DNA of 64,000 nucleotides from Sipunculus nudus (Eukaryota; Annelida; Sipuncula; Golfingiida; Sipunculidae): NCBI GenBank assembly GCA_026874595.1, contig CM049315.1, positions 17,321,664 to 17,385,663 of the forward strand, read 5' to 3'. Shown piece by piece: positions 46,871 to 59,032 of this stretch (position 1 is its first letter; each line of letters starts with the position of its first letter). The notes under the pieces were generated by a model. It saw only the letters and a program-made list of their open reading frames with translations, ran no database searches and was not told where the DNA came from. The position numbers and the translations under genes were made by a program.

Positions 46871-47521
46871 TATTGCCCTTACCAAATATTTCGGCCTTCT
46901 CCCCTCCCTCAATCTTGGCTTTGCACCTAGATCTTAAAGGGAGTCAGAAGGTGCTGTGCTGTCAAATGACCAGAGAGTAACTTAGCTCGAGTGGAGAACG
47001 GCGTAAGGGGGCGAAGAAGAAATACTGTCATGTTGTTTAAAGATTGAACCATAGGAGATCGAGAATCAAGGATCGCGATATTGTTAAGTAGTTTCAGCAC
47101 AGCCAGGAAGTTAGGGGCGGGATGTTTGTTAGGCCCGTCAGCGTTCAGTTTTGGACTATGGCTTATTGTTAATGTTTTTATGCACCAGATTTGGTGAACG
47201 TTACTACAGGAAAATTGTTACTATGTCATAGTGGCAATTATTTGGAAGATAGCAATATAAAACCAGCGGTTTAAATCACCCATCGATCGCAAATATAGAC
47301 TCTCCAATTTGAACGCATGTCAAAGCAAACGACTCCAGTAATACAGATTCTACACCACTTTAACTTACCATGGCTGGCAAAATGTGATAAAATTAAATAT
47401 TTATCGGGAACAAGCTGACCACAAAAAAAAAATCACGTCAAAAAATGTTTAGCGACTATGGGCTAACTTGGTCAAGGTAAAGCGTCATGGTAAAAAATAA
47501 ATACCAGGTGCAAATTTACAC

Positions 47522-47572
<51 letters not shown>

Positions 47573-48019
47573 TGGCTTAAAAATAAGGTATTATGTCTCC
47601 AATATGGGTTTATTGTAAACCAGGCTTAGATATATGATATTTCAATGTGAACACAGAAATGAAACCTATAATTTTATACTTATAGAACGTTATAAAAAGT
47701 CTATAATTCTAATTATTAACATATTTAATTTCCAGTATATAAATATATTTTTTTTCTCTGAATAGCAAGTGGAAAGTAAAGTGACCGTCTCCCTTGCTAT
47801 AATGGGTGGGTGGGGGACGATAAACCCCCATCCCCTTCTGTATTGAAGCCCCTGAACCCTACCAATGCATTTTTCTGTCTGTTTGGCTACAACGTAACGC
47901 TTTTAAATTTAATATTCAGAATATATATTACGCTTTAATTGATATTGATATTTTATAGGGGCAAAGGTACGGGTTATAATGGTCGGTTTGTATTGTTGTT
48001 TTATATTATATAACCGTTT
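46868..48019. other. Intergenic, includes (TA)n at 47524-47567
   Basis: No supported gene. The block near 47757-47860 resembles 40800-40890. Confidence 0.45.
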
Positions 48020-48242
48020 GGGGGCTTGGGCAGTCGAGGTAAAACGTTCCGCTTTCCGCAGGCAACCCGGGGTCATGAGATTGGGTTGTAGTTGCCCGTC
48101 CAAGGCCGGTGGTTTTCTCAGGGTTCTCCAGTTTCCTCCGCCCCTACAGATTACCGAATGCCATTAGCTGGGTCATAGAGAGTGTCTCGATTAGTTTAAT
48201 ATCTAATTGTAAAATCCATGTAAAATAAATAAATTTATATTA
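48020..48242 (+). mobile_element. tRNA-derived SINE
   Basis: Head with an A-box-like stretch (cttgggcagtcgagg) and a degenerate B-box region (cccggggtcatgag), then ggttttctcagggttctcca and gtttcctccgcccctaca, a block very common in invertebrate tRNA-type SINE bodies, ending in an (AAAT)n tail at about 48220-48240. Higher GC than its surroundings. No coding capacity. Confidence 0.65.
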
Positions 48243-49340
48243 TTATATGAAGTTTTGGTTGCCCGTGGTCCGTTTAAAACCATGCACTTTGAGTATTAAT
48301 TTATACTTTATAACATTCAGTTTACATGCATCTTGTATAGGCGAAGCGGCATTTACATAATCCAAATAATATATGGAATCATGTATTAATTGTTTATTTT
48401 AATGAGATCTCTCTGAAAGTCATATATGCTGTATAATTTACTGTACACTCAGATACAGACACCATTTTGTCCTGTGTGTAATACATGCATACAGCCACTA
48501 AGCCGGTAAACGTGCCAGTATGCATGAACTCGATACACAGGTGTTTTGACTGGGTATATAAAATTAAGACACATTCGTCATAGGGCTGCCCAAAAGTGCC
48601 ATGAAGTCAATGTAAATCTACTTTATACCCACTGACACCACTTTTTACCATAATTTATCGTCAATTCAACGTGTTTACATATATAGGCGGATGGTTTTCT
48701 CAGGACAGGAAACCTTCCTTGTTGGAGGCAGTTCTCTCCCTTGTAAACTTGCCAATTCTATGTACTACAAATATAGGGCATTTATATTTGTGTACCAGGT
48801 TAAAGAACACATTTACGACCCTTTTGTTTAAAGAAATATCATATTCATTTTGCCAGATCTTAAAATCTGGTTTAATATAATGAAGAATGTCTTACATAAA
48901 ATAGTTTTAGGAAAATTAAACAACATTTTTTCAAACTACACTGTACTCGATTTTAATCATAATGGCACTTGATATCAAAAAAGGTACCTGTAAGTTGTGT
49001 ATACTGATTAGGCGAGCTGTATTCAATCCGAGCGCAAATACCGTTTCAGAAGATTGACATGTAGGTTACATGTCATAGAGCATGTCGGCCATCAACTCCA
49101 CGGTTATATATGTTTTCATTGCAGGCGACCCTTTTTTACTTCCCTTATTTCAAAAGTCAACAAAGGCACAGCGGCACATACAGTCCCTTGCCATGTATTT
49201 AACAAGGAAGGTGTGGCATCACTGATACCCAAATACTCCTTTTAAAATACTTTAAATGCGATATACAAACTGGGATTTAAAAGAGAATATACATGATCAG
49301 CTGTTTAGTTATCCCGATGATTCTGTTTTAACTGGGGAGA
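48243..49340. other. Intergenic, nothing recognised
   Basis: AT-rich, short ORFs only. Confidence 0.5.
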
Positions 49341-49434
49341 AACAGTCTGTTTCACGGGATGCGACCCGATCATGAGGTGAATATGGTTAGGATAACACCT
49401 GATGATCGGATCGCATCCCGTGAAACAGACTGTT
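49341..49434 (+). ncRNA. Hammerhead-like inverted pair
   Basis: A 39-base block (49396-49434) and its near-exact reverse complement (49341-49379; 37 of 39 matched) flank a 16-base loop. The plus-strand block has CTGATGA (49399-49405) and GAAA (49422-49425) around a possible stem II, then ACAG-A-CTGT (a very short stem III) and TT, which is where a type I hammerhead would be cut. The upstream ..CAC pairs only weakly with GTAAT (stem I). The usual G-C pair closing stem II is T-T. The minus-strand copy has CTCATGA and so a broken core. The next base on the right is a (TA)n array. Related to the motif at 9401. Confidence 0.45.
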
Positions 49435-49435
49435 G

Positions 49436-49437
<2 letters not shown>

Positions 49438-49528
<91 letters not shown>
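49438..49528. repeat. (TA)n-(GA)n compound microsatellite
   Basis: About 30 TA units, then about 13 GA units. Confidence 0.95.
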
Positions 49529-49531
<3 letters not shown>

Positions 49532-50506
49532 GAATGAATAGCCATGCTGGTTCATTGTTTATAGAGAGGGAAGTGAACGGCTTATAAATGACCTCAATGG
49601 TCAGAGGAACCTTGTTTACTATTTTGTAATAAATCTTACTGTTGTCTCTTGGATATAGACCACCGCGTTATTAAATAATAATTGTATGTTAGAAATGTGC
49701 CCAAATTACATGTCATCATAAGAAAATGTTAATTATCTTTGGTGTGTTGGACTGTTGCTACTATTCTTCTATTCTAACTTCTGCATTCAGTTATTACTGT
49801 GGTTGCCATTTTGTTCGCGGGCGTTTGATTCAGCGATATTCGTGAATGGAAATAATCCCGAATATAAACCTTCGAGAATAAGACGCCCAATCATCTAAGA
49901 TGAACAAGAGGGGCTGATGCATCCTACCAATCGGAACACCTCTAAAAACATGATTCATTAATCAGCAAACCATATCTGTGCGTGGTATCGGAACCGGCCC
50001 ATGCAAACACGCATATATTATTTTCATACATGCCACCATAGTAAATAATATCGATCATTAATTTTCCTGCTGAGATAATATCTAAAATAGACTGTTTTGC
50101 AGAAATAGCCAGTGACGTCTTAAACTGGCAGTACAACACAGGTAGGAATGATGTCCAATTAAATAATTGTGAAGGGTCAACAAAACAAGCAAAGGAAACT
50201 GAAGTTTGCAAATTTTACACTTTGACCGGGGACACAAGCTTCAAATATCTAACACTACTCTATTTGTGGTAAAAAATATATCACTAATTTCGACTCAATA
50301 GGTGAATACATCTATCATAATAAAACTTTTGCGATACTGATACACACGTACATTGAATATGGTTTGCTGGGAATTGATCTTTTAATTTTTTAACAACGCA
50401 TCGTGTGATGATAAAAAAGATAGTAATCATTCCCAGGCAATTAGTTTGAATCCGTGACACAAAAGGTGAAATTCTTTTGCTGCCTCTGTTAAAGCTTCCT
50501 CTGCAC
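49529..50506. other. Intergenic upstream of precursor copy 2
   Basis: No gene recognised. Confidence 0.5.
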
Positions 50507-50621
50507 CACGTGGCCACACTGTATATATAACGGTGCCCCACCTGCTCCCTCCAGCTGTTACAACAGGTTGTTCCGAACTAGGGTTCTGTAGGAGATTTCA
50601 CCAAGTCAAGCATTTTTGCCG
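50507..50621 (+). promoter_or_regulatory. Promoter and 5'UTR exon, precursor copy 2
   Basis: An E-box CACGTG at 50507-50512 is followed by a TATA box (TATATATAA, 50522-50530). Transcription would start near 50555. The noncoding exon ends at 50621 before a donor GTATGT. The acceptor is at 50791-50792 (accgtag), giving a 171-bp 5'UTR intron, so the next exon begins at 50793, 19 bases before the ATG. Confidence 0.6.
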
Positions 50622-50811
50622 GTATGTTTTAATTCATGTGCGAATGATTGCTGCACGGGAAACATGAAGCACTGTACTCCCTGTTAATTTCGAAAGAAAT
50701 GCGCTTGTAAATTATTTGTATCGAATTTACGATTTTGATATCCTTTACCCGAAACTTAATGTTATTATGTTTTTACTTCTTGAATACCGTAGGTGAAGAA
50801 CTGAGGCAGCC

Positions 50812-52872
50812 ATGAAGATCAGTGTCCTCTGCTTGTTTCGTCTGTTAGTGGTTTTCACACTTGTGAGCAAGGGAGAAGCAAGAAGATGCCGGAGGAGATG
50901 TAAGACAAGATGCACGACAAGATGTAGGTCAAGAAGCCTGGACGAGGTAAGATATATTAACACAATATTGTAGTTTGCTGTGTACTACCGGAGAGGGGGG
51001 GGGGGTTGAGGGTTGGGACTGGAAAATTCTACTTGCATAATTTAAAGAAAATAATACGATACTGTTTAATTTAAATGTAATTCAAACACTAAATTATAAA
51101 ATTATCAAACTGCATTTCTTACGTGAACAGTTGAATACGAAGTTTAAATGTATGTACATAGATAGGTAGCATGACTCTTGTTAACCGCTGGTGGTAACAT
51201 TCACAACCATAAATCCACCCTTCATGTGGTCCCAGGGGGCTGACCAAAGCTTCACTTGCTTTCCACTTTTGCTAGAGCAATGTCCAGTGGGCAGAGTCAT
51301 TAGGTGCCCACTGATAGAAAGACATGCCGATGGTTAATTGATTGACAAGTGGGCTTGCATGAACTGGTGACAGAGGAGTGCAGGGAAGTTACAACATATA
51401 GTCTTGGCGCTAATTCTGATAGTTACTGATAAATTATGGCCTTGTTCCTAATAAGATAATCCCGTAAAGTGCCACCTATAAAAACTTTTAGTGGGATAAA
51501 GAAAAAAATTATGGAAGAATACGCCTTTCTCGCCGTAGTGTGGTCATATCAAGAGCCATTTTGGATTTTAAATATAGATTTCAATTTGGAATTCAAAACA
51601 ACAGTCACCGGTGTCCTGATACACCCATATGGAGATAAAATAATGTTATGATATGAAACTGACTGTTTTGCATGGAAAAAAAGTCGCTTTTGGCGGCACC
51701 ATTGAAAGCTTTTTTTTGGATAATGCATGCTGCGGCCATTTTTTGTGTATTATGAGAACATACACAATGTTTTAAATATCACTTTAAGGGGAACCGGGAA
51801 ACCGCAAACAGAATTGCAGATTGGAAGTATTTAAATCGGTTTTAAGTGAGAAACCAAGCATGGTACAACTCGGGTTTTTTTTTAAATGCTTACATCGGCC
51901 ATAAGTACTACAGGGAATTCCCTTTTGAATGCAATTGTCAAAACAAACACACTTAATTCCTTGATCTGAATAAAAATTTTAAAAAGTATTTTATTCTCAG
52001 AGTATGCTGATAGCTTCTCGAATATGAACAATTAAAGACAATCAACAGTCTAAGCAATGACAGATAAACATTAGCGAGAATACAGGTATTGCCAATCATA
52101 CAATGACAGCGTCATTGACTGGTGTTATAAATATGTATTAATACGATAGCCATTCAAATTAGGTTAGTCGTTAGTATAGCAAACAATACTGTGTGTAAAA
52201 GATGTGGCACTTAAATGAATTTTGTATTATTTCCAGACCCCAATGATCCAGGACCGTCCCTTTGTGTCAAAGTTTAAATCCTATGATGAAGACAACGACG
52301 GATTTATTTAGGAGAAAGAGTTTGTCAAGACTAATAACTTGGATGAGAGTTCAGAACGCTCAACTCTGGAACTTGCGGATAAGAATGGTTATCGAAATTT
52401 CTCATTCTTATTTAATGATCGATTAGTGGTTGTTTCTCTGTTAAAAATTTCAAACATAATGATTGGTTTATCATACAAAATTCCTCACAACACCTTATGA
52501 GACGTGACCTGTGAGTTTCATTCACCAGGTAAAAAAGACAACACATCTAGTAAAAAAATTGACCTTGTTTTTTGTCCCACTTTAACAATACTCTACACTT
52601 TAGCTACTATTTATTATAAAAAATAGGCTAGACTTAAGAACTCTCGCTTTAGATAAGCGTTCAACACTTTGAAATGACAAACTTTATTTTTCATTATTAT
52701 AATCAAAGAAATATTCTTGCACTCGTTGAAGAAATAGCCATCAGATTAAAGGCACATACCAAAAAAATTTGAAGTGTTACTGATTTTTATCATGTTTCCC
52801 TCAATGCTAGGGGACGGGAAATTGGATAGAGAAGAGTTTGACATTGCTCCTTTCGAGAAGGGTGAGGCGTAG
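50812..52872 (+). pseudogene. Arg/Cys peptide precursor with premature stop
   Basis: Second copy of the precursor at 9014. Coding blocks: 50812-50946, 52237-52388 and 52811-52872, with the same intron phases (0 and 1). Signal peptide (about 1-23, LCLFRLLVVFTLV), then an Arg-rich peptide with Cys at 26, 30, 34 and 38 (C-x3-C-x3-C-x3-C, 10 of 18 residues basic), RSR, and SLDE at the exon end as in copy 1. There is no GKR. Exon 2 has a TAG at 52309-52311 in the middle of EF-hand 1 (YDEDNDGFI, stop, EKEF). Everything else, including the second EF-hand (DKNGDGKLDREE) and splice sites, is intact. The stop is therefore recent, an allele, or tolerated: signal and peptide lie upstream of it and would still be made unless the mRNA is degraded. 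Confidence 0.82.
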
Positions 52873-53366
52873 TCATTGCAACGAGGAAGCAACTTAACAG
52901 GTGATTGAGCTTTTTGTTTCCTTAAAATTAGTATTAAAAAATTTGAGTAAACAATCCAATATAATTAGCACACGACAATGAATCACCTGCACCAAGAAAA
53001 GGTCAGATGATACAAGCCAATTGGATAAATTTGACTTGTAACCTGCACTTGTAACCTGTAAAATGTAAACATAATCAGCTTATATTGCTATGCTTACAAA
53101 CCGTCTATAAATGTGTCAGTTACAAGTATTTATAAACAAATGCATATTGGTTAATAATAACAACTCTAAATCAATAAAACTGAATTGACTGTTTTTTTTA
53201 CCATCTTAGGTATTTACGGATGATAATTCCTGAATCCCGCCTCCAATGAAAATGCTTTACAAGGATCATTTATCTTCACCTGCTTAGTAACAGTAGAAAT
53301 CTTCGCGTATTACTTATTCTTTCTTTTTAAATGCCTCCTGCTTACACATTTGAACTTTCTTTACAC

Positions 53367-53372
53367 AATAAA
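53367..53372 (+). terminator. Poly(A) signal, precursor copy 2
   Basis: AATAAA in a 3'UTR exon that begins after an acceptor (ttttttaccatcttag, ending near 53209). The surrounding acaataaaata...gcatgac text is shared with 11151-11175. Confidence 0.7.
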
Positions 53373-54026
53373 ATAGTATGAGCATGACAACCTGTTGTTG
53401 TTGTAAATTTTTTGTGCTACTTGGAGTCTTTCATCGGGCGTTCGCACACGATGGTGTATGTATGTTTTGAAAGATCTGTTTATGATTCTTCTTACTTAGG
53501 ATGTACACCTTACTCAAGAATTACTCAATGAATCCCTTTATCCCCTTGTGTTTATAGAAACACATGAAAGTTTCATCATTATTAGTACCACCATTGCTAT
53601 AAGAACCGGGTGACGATGAATTAAATACCCCAGGTCTATAGATTGACTACAGTAGAATATCGATTTTTGTGCTACGGTCTCAAGCATAACCCTTCAGCAT
53701 AGATAATATTCTCATATAAGTGCCATCTAACTGAACTGTATATGTACACAGTTTTGGGTGTATACTGTTTATTCCCTGGCTTCCTGGGGCGTGCATACTG
53801 TGAGAGTCATTGACACTACATTTAACATATAACAGGCTGGCAATGTATCACTTTAATTGTAAGACTAGAAGGTTATTAGACACCACTCCTCCTGTTAATT
53901 AAGTGTAAGTCCTCAAAAGTACATTTAGCTTAATGTTTAAGAACGAAGTAAATTAGGAAAGAACAACACCAGACAAGCCCACGTTTTCAGAGATTGCCTG
54001 AGCTGTCCTTCTCCAGGGGTTTCCGA

Positions 54027-54071
<45 letters not shown>

Positions 54072-54072
54072 T

Positions 54073-54103
<31 letters not shown>

Positions 54104-54541
54104 TATAATGAGAGGGAGAAAACCAAATTACCCTGATGGGTGTGTGTGTGGGAAACCTCCCACACTCTGGAGAAAATGTGAAATTATAAAGTCAAAATGA
54201 AGATTGAGCTGTTTCTTTGGAATACACTCCTGCATTCACCAATATTTCATGACCATTTAAAGCATGAAACCTTCTGTCTTTTGATCTACCAGTGGTGGTA
54301 GAAAAAAGCGTAAAATGACATTTTAAAGCATGTGTTTTTTCTTTGAACGTATTTCTTTGAGAGAAATTTTGCTTGCAAGTTTTTACAATTAAATTAGGAA
54401 CAAGCATTTTTCCCCTTAGTTTATCCAATAATATTACTATTTGTCTGATTTTCCGGGGGCGGGGGAAGGGGAGCCTACGGCCCTATATTCGTGCTATATA
54501 ACACTATTATTCAACGTCCTACAGACTTTGCTATATAATTG
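53373..54541. other. Intergenic with (TA)n at 54029-54105
   Basis: No gene recognised; the TA array is compound and interrupted. Confidence 0.5.
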
Positions 54542-57364
54542 TGTCGCGGACAGGGGGTAAGGCAGGTCCGCATGTCATAGGAAGACCCCAAGACAAAGTG
54601 GATAGATGAAACTTTATTTCTGGAAGAAGAAAGACCGTCGTCAGCTTGTTCCAACAAGAGGAGCAAGGCTTGACTCTACATTTAAATGAATTATATAAAC
54701 TGCGTATGTTTTGTATATAACAAATATTATAGGTTACAATGATATTTTGCTCTTTACACTTTAAAATTAATCCGTATATTAATCTAAAAAAATATTTTAG
54801 TTTTAAGTTTTGTGGCTGAATGTGTAGTGTAAGCTTCATATATCTCACGTATTAATCTTAAATCGCATTGATAGCTCATACACTCATTATACATAGATTA
54901 TAAATTATACATAGATACATTTATTTTACATAGATACACATAGATACACTTGGATTTGAATATATTCAGATGGCATATGATAGCTTTACTCTTATCCATT
55001 AATGCAACCATCTCAGTATGACATGAATACACAATCCTTCGACATTGCATTAATACAGACCTCACATCATAATAATCTTAACACGGTCCTATCTAAATGA
55101 TCTGTTTCCCTTATCAGGTATACTATGGATATTTGTGACGTAATAAACGTTCTAAATTTAAGGAGATTGGGGTTTTGGAGCCTTCATAATATTTATAGCG
55201 AATATGAATGATTGCGTGGAGGTTAGATGGCGGGCCCGTCAGGGAGAATGTCTCTTAAATGCATTCGACTACGGCGAATACTATCTTCTCTCTACCACTC
55301 AGATCATGACCCTAAAGAAACGTAGGGTCTCCTAATTCCCTGTGAAATTAGTCTAATGGAAAAACTCCCGGCTTAGCATGATGTAAACCACATGATTACA
55401 CATTAATATAATTAATCTGGGTAGCAGGTTTTGAGGCTATGAGACACCTGTCTTTGGCGCGTAATTCGTGCAGCGAGGGGGCTGAACGCGGAGGAATCGT
55501 GCTAGAAGATAAGCTGCCCAAAAAGTAAACACATCAGGATCTGAACGATATGTATGGAATATGGAAAATCAAATTACTAATCGAGGCGTGGAAGCGAGCT
55601 AGAGGCGTGAATCCATACAGCTAAACCGGCATCACTTTGTACAGTGCTCTTTTAAGCGCCCTACTTTGGTTGGCGGAAGGTAAACAAAAATGCATCAACA
55701 AAATAGAAAAAGTTCTCAGCTGGATGGCGATGAACGAGAGGTAAGTTATATCCTAGTAATTTCAGTCTAAATTCTTTTAAAATTGTTGACAGTTCGTTTT
55801 CATGTAGGAAAACTATCTTTAAAAAGCCTAATACCTTATCTAGCATGGATTTGGGGTTTCCATGAGCCGTCATAGTAAATCTATCGTAACACTTGTGAAA
55901 CGCACTTCAATGAGAAACTTTCGTATCAGTAATGTTATTGTTCTTAAATGAACGTAGAAGAATAGCAATGTAACGCTGCTGTTACTCCTTAGCTGATAAT
56001 TCTTATATAAGATATTACATAATTATACCACTGATTATTCTGGTTTAAGTTAACTATATCCCGTATAGCGGATTTGAAAGTTTGAGTGATATTTCACTAT
56101 GAATTCAGGGAGCTGGAAGGCGAATTAGTACAAACCTCGGCGGTCAGATGGCAGCACTAGCAGCATCGTTTAACAGGACACTATAATACTTCAAATTGAC
56201 TCAATCGCGTGGTAAAATGTTATACGGAGGGGTTCACTTGAACCGTATTTAATAATCGTTAATAATAATGAAAGAATTTGTTTGCACCTTTCGTGTTAAT
56301 ATTTAACATTTAAAATGAGGACTATTTTGGAAAGAATAGACATAAGAATGTTTTGGATGAAATTCCAATGGAAGGAATTTACAAAAACCTTTCGCAATAA
56401 TAATACATACACCGTAATAATACATACATACATTTCGCCGTAGGCGAAACGCGGGGATGAAAGAGTGATTTGTACATTAGTTTCACTCTTGACTGCCAGA
56501 TGGTGGTACTGTTGACTACTGGCTTAATCGATGCATTCGGACTAAATTATTTTTATATTTATGAGACAAAAAAATTATAATTATCTTTAATGATACGTGG
56601 CAGGCGGTTCTGTCACTGTACGACTAGCTACTAGTTGTGGCTGGAATAACCACTTGTGTGAATGGTTGACGGCATACCGACCGAAACGGATGCTAAAGAT
56701 ATTTCTGCAGGGGGGGGGGAGAGACGAGACGAGACACGTGCTTACCCCTACTGGGGCGAGTGGCCGATTTTTAAGGAAAATAGACAGAAAAATCTATACT
56801 AAACCCTTGCAGTTGACCCAACATATATATGGGTGCAATATACGAGATGCCTGAACAAGAAAAATGACTGTTCTAATTCTTAAAAATATAGGATACGCAT
56901 GGGAAAAAAACGGACATATTCTATGTATTCTTAAACATACAAGAAATGCGACACCAATATATTGGGATTAAACTGACATTCTAGGACTTGAAACATTCAT
57001 TAATAATAATTATTCCTTCACTTCAGGGTACCGGGGCAATAATATACGGTTCCTACCTGGAAGAAGAAAGACCGTCGTCAGCTTGTTGCCAACAAGAGGA
57101 GCAAGGCTGGACTGACGTGACAGTTCCGAGACCTCGTGGACGTTCCGGAGCTGTCACGCCTCATTGCCCAAACCACCCCAAAACCGGTCCGACAAAACAT
57201 CGTATTCTTTATCCCAGGGTTTTCGCCGGCCACCTATGCAGGCCATACTATGCAAGGGAAACCGTTGAATGACCCTTGACCTGGAGGGACTATTCGAGTG
57301 TCACTCCGGAATGACAGACAAAACGATAAAAAAAAAACAGGGGGGTTTATTTCCCCGTGTTACA
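54542..57364 (-). repeat. 3' LTR of Ty3 element 2 (2.8 kb)
   Basis: Begins TGTCGCGG and ends GTGTTACA on the plus strand. The first 1.25 kb is colinear with 62743-64000, the part of the other LTR that is in the window. It contains a ~51-bp direct repeat at 54621-54670 and 57058-57108. A minus-strand TATATAA (54691-54697) and AATAAA (54613-54618) flank the downstream copy; CAG|GTAGG follows the upstream copy. The 2.4 kb between repeats has no recognisable gene. An 85-codon ORF (56597-56854) has no support. Confidence 0.82.
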
Positions 57365-57402
57365 CCCTCCCCCAGTTCGAAAAAGTTGTCGACGCGACAA
57401 CT
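57365..57402 (-). other. Polypurine tract and hairpin, element 2
   Basis: Minus strand CTGGGGGAGGG (57365-57375) immediately before the LTR start TGTAACA. Next to it is AGTTGTCG, 3-base loop, CGACAACT (57384-57402), the counterpart of the hairpin in element 1. Confidence 0.78.
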
Positions 57403-57867
57403 AAAGTTATGCGAAAAGAACGCTTGGCTTCTTTAAGGGGAGAACATGGCTATATTAATCGGCCTACTTTCAGACAGTCTCCAGACCGGTACCATAATGG
57501 AGGCTTTCTAATTCGGTCTGATCGTCTAAGTCCAGAGGCAGTATCTCCTGTTGAAGAAATATCTGCACCAGTCTCCACACTTACATCTTGAACATTAATT
57601 AAGTCACTTGAGGATTCAATGACCTCCGGAATTTGTATGGCACTTTCATCAGTTTCTGTGCTTATTACAGGGGTAGTATCAAGAATTGAAATGTCTTGAT
57701 TAAAGGTGCCTTCAGCCTCTGGGCTAGGAGTGGAAATAAAGGATCTTCCTGGCTTACTGGGACTAAAGGAATATTAAGAGGAATTGAAGGAGAGATGATG
57801 ATATACTCATCGGAATCCTCATCCGGACTCAATTTCATCTGGACTATCTACATTTACAGTCCTCAGG
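57403..57867 (-). other. Decayed pol 3' tail, element 2
   Basis: Between PPT and the last integrase frame. The corresponding place in element 1 is an acidic Ser/Glu/Pro-rich tail; here similar composition appears only in broken minus-strand frames. No distinct gene. Confidence 0.4.
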
Positions 57868-58497
57868 TCAGGTTTTTTGGTTTGCCTGTTTGGAAACAGT
57901 AGCCGTGGGAGTTTGAGTTGTGTTAATTGGAAAGTTATTAATGCATAGTAATAAATTACGGTGAAGGGTACGTATTCCATCGGTTGTACCTTCCTTTTGC
58001 ACTTGATATACTGGGATATCACTGTTGGGTTGCCCTACAACATTATAGATTGGGGTTTCCCACAAGTCAGCTAGTTTTTGTTTGCCTGTTAAGTGGACCT
58101 TCCGCACAAGAACTTTGTCTCCTATCGGTAGGGACGCGCCTTTAATTTTACAATCGTAGCGTTTCTTGTGACGTTTCTGTGCCGTGGAAGAATTGGTTTG
58201 GGCCTTTCTATAGGCATCGGACAATGTGTCTTTTAAGGACTGAACATATTTGGAATAATTGGTATCAGTATGTTTGTCCTCTTGATCCAACCCCAGAATT
58301 AAGTCTACTGGGGGTTTGGGATGACGGCCATACATGAGAAAAAAAGGTAAGAAACCTGTGGTCTCATGTTGAGTACAATTATAGGCATGGGTGAGAGCGT
58401 TAAGGTGGATTTTCCAATTGGATTTCTCCTCTGGCTCTAAGCAACCCAGCATGTTAAGTAATGTGCGGTTAAACCGTTCACATTGCCCATTCCCCAT
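57868..58497 (-). pseudogene. Integrase C-terminal half, Ty3 element 2
   Basis: 209-codon frame starting MGNGQCERFNRTLLNMLG, which holds the catalytic Glu, through LTHAYNCTQHETTGFLPFF and GDKVLVRKVHLTGKQK to DIPVYQVQKEG and a short tail. Integrity is good, but it is out of frame with the preceding core. Confidence 0.83.
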
Positions 58498-58778
58498 TTG
58501 GTGATAGGGCGTGGTCCGACACTTTGAAATCCCAGCTGAACTAGAGAGTTCTTTGATGAGCTTGCTCTCAAAGTTTCTGCCTTGATCAGATAGAATTCCT
58601 TGGGGAAAGCCATAGTGGTAAATATAAATTGATCAAATAAAATTTGGGCGGTTGGCTTTGCTTGTTGGGTTTTACAGGGAAAAGCCCTGGCATATTTGGT
58701 AAAGTGATCCATTACTACAAGTATGTTCTGTATGGTACCCTTGCAGGGCTCTACTGATAAGAAATCTATAGAGAGCAA
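58437..58778 (-). pseudogene. Integrase catalytic core, Ty3 element 2
   Basis: Begins MLSIDFLSVEPCKG (first Asp) and continues VVMDHFTKYARAF. A frameshift near 58620 throws the second catalytic region into another frame, where SDQGRNFESKLI can be read. Together with NGQCERFN in the next frame the DDE residues are all still present, but in separate frames. Confidence 0.8.
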
Positions 58779-58796
58779 TTCTAAAGGTGCAGTTGA

Positions 58797-58991
58797 TCAA
58801 ATGTTAACGAGAGGAGCCCTCTGATTGGTCGGGGTCTTCCTTCTGACACATTGTGGACAGCAAGAGATGTACTGAATCATGTCATTTGACATTTTAGGCC
58901 AGAAGTACCGATCCTGAACTAGTTTGGTAGTTCTGGTTTGGCCTAGGTGTCCCATGAGATCATGCAATTCATGGAGAGCCAAGCTACGCAA
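58797..58991 (-). pseudogene. Integrase zinc-binding domain, Ty3 element 2
   Basis: HELHDLMGHLGQTRTTKLV, DRYFWPKMSNDMIQYISC and CPQC give the HHCC pattern. A stop lies between it and the core. Confidence 0.83.
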
Positions 58992-59032
58992 AGACTCGGG
59001 TAAGACGACCTGGTAGGTAAACTGATTGTCTA

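Noticed and set aside
56597-57591. ORFs of 85-97 codons in and beside the long LTR of element 2
   Set aside because: They cross the LTR, its repeat and the PPT boundary without respecting them; no motif.
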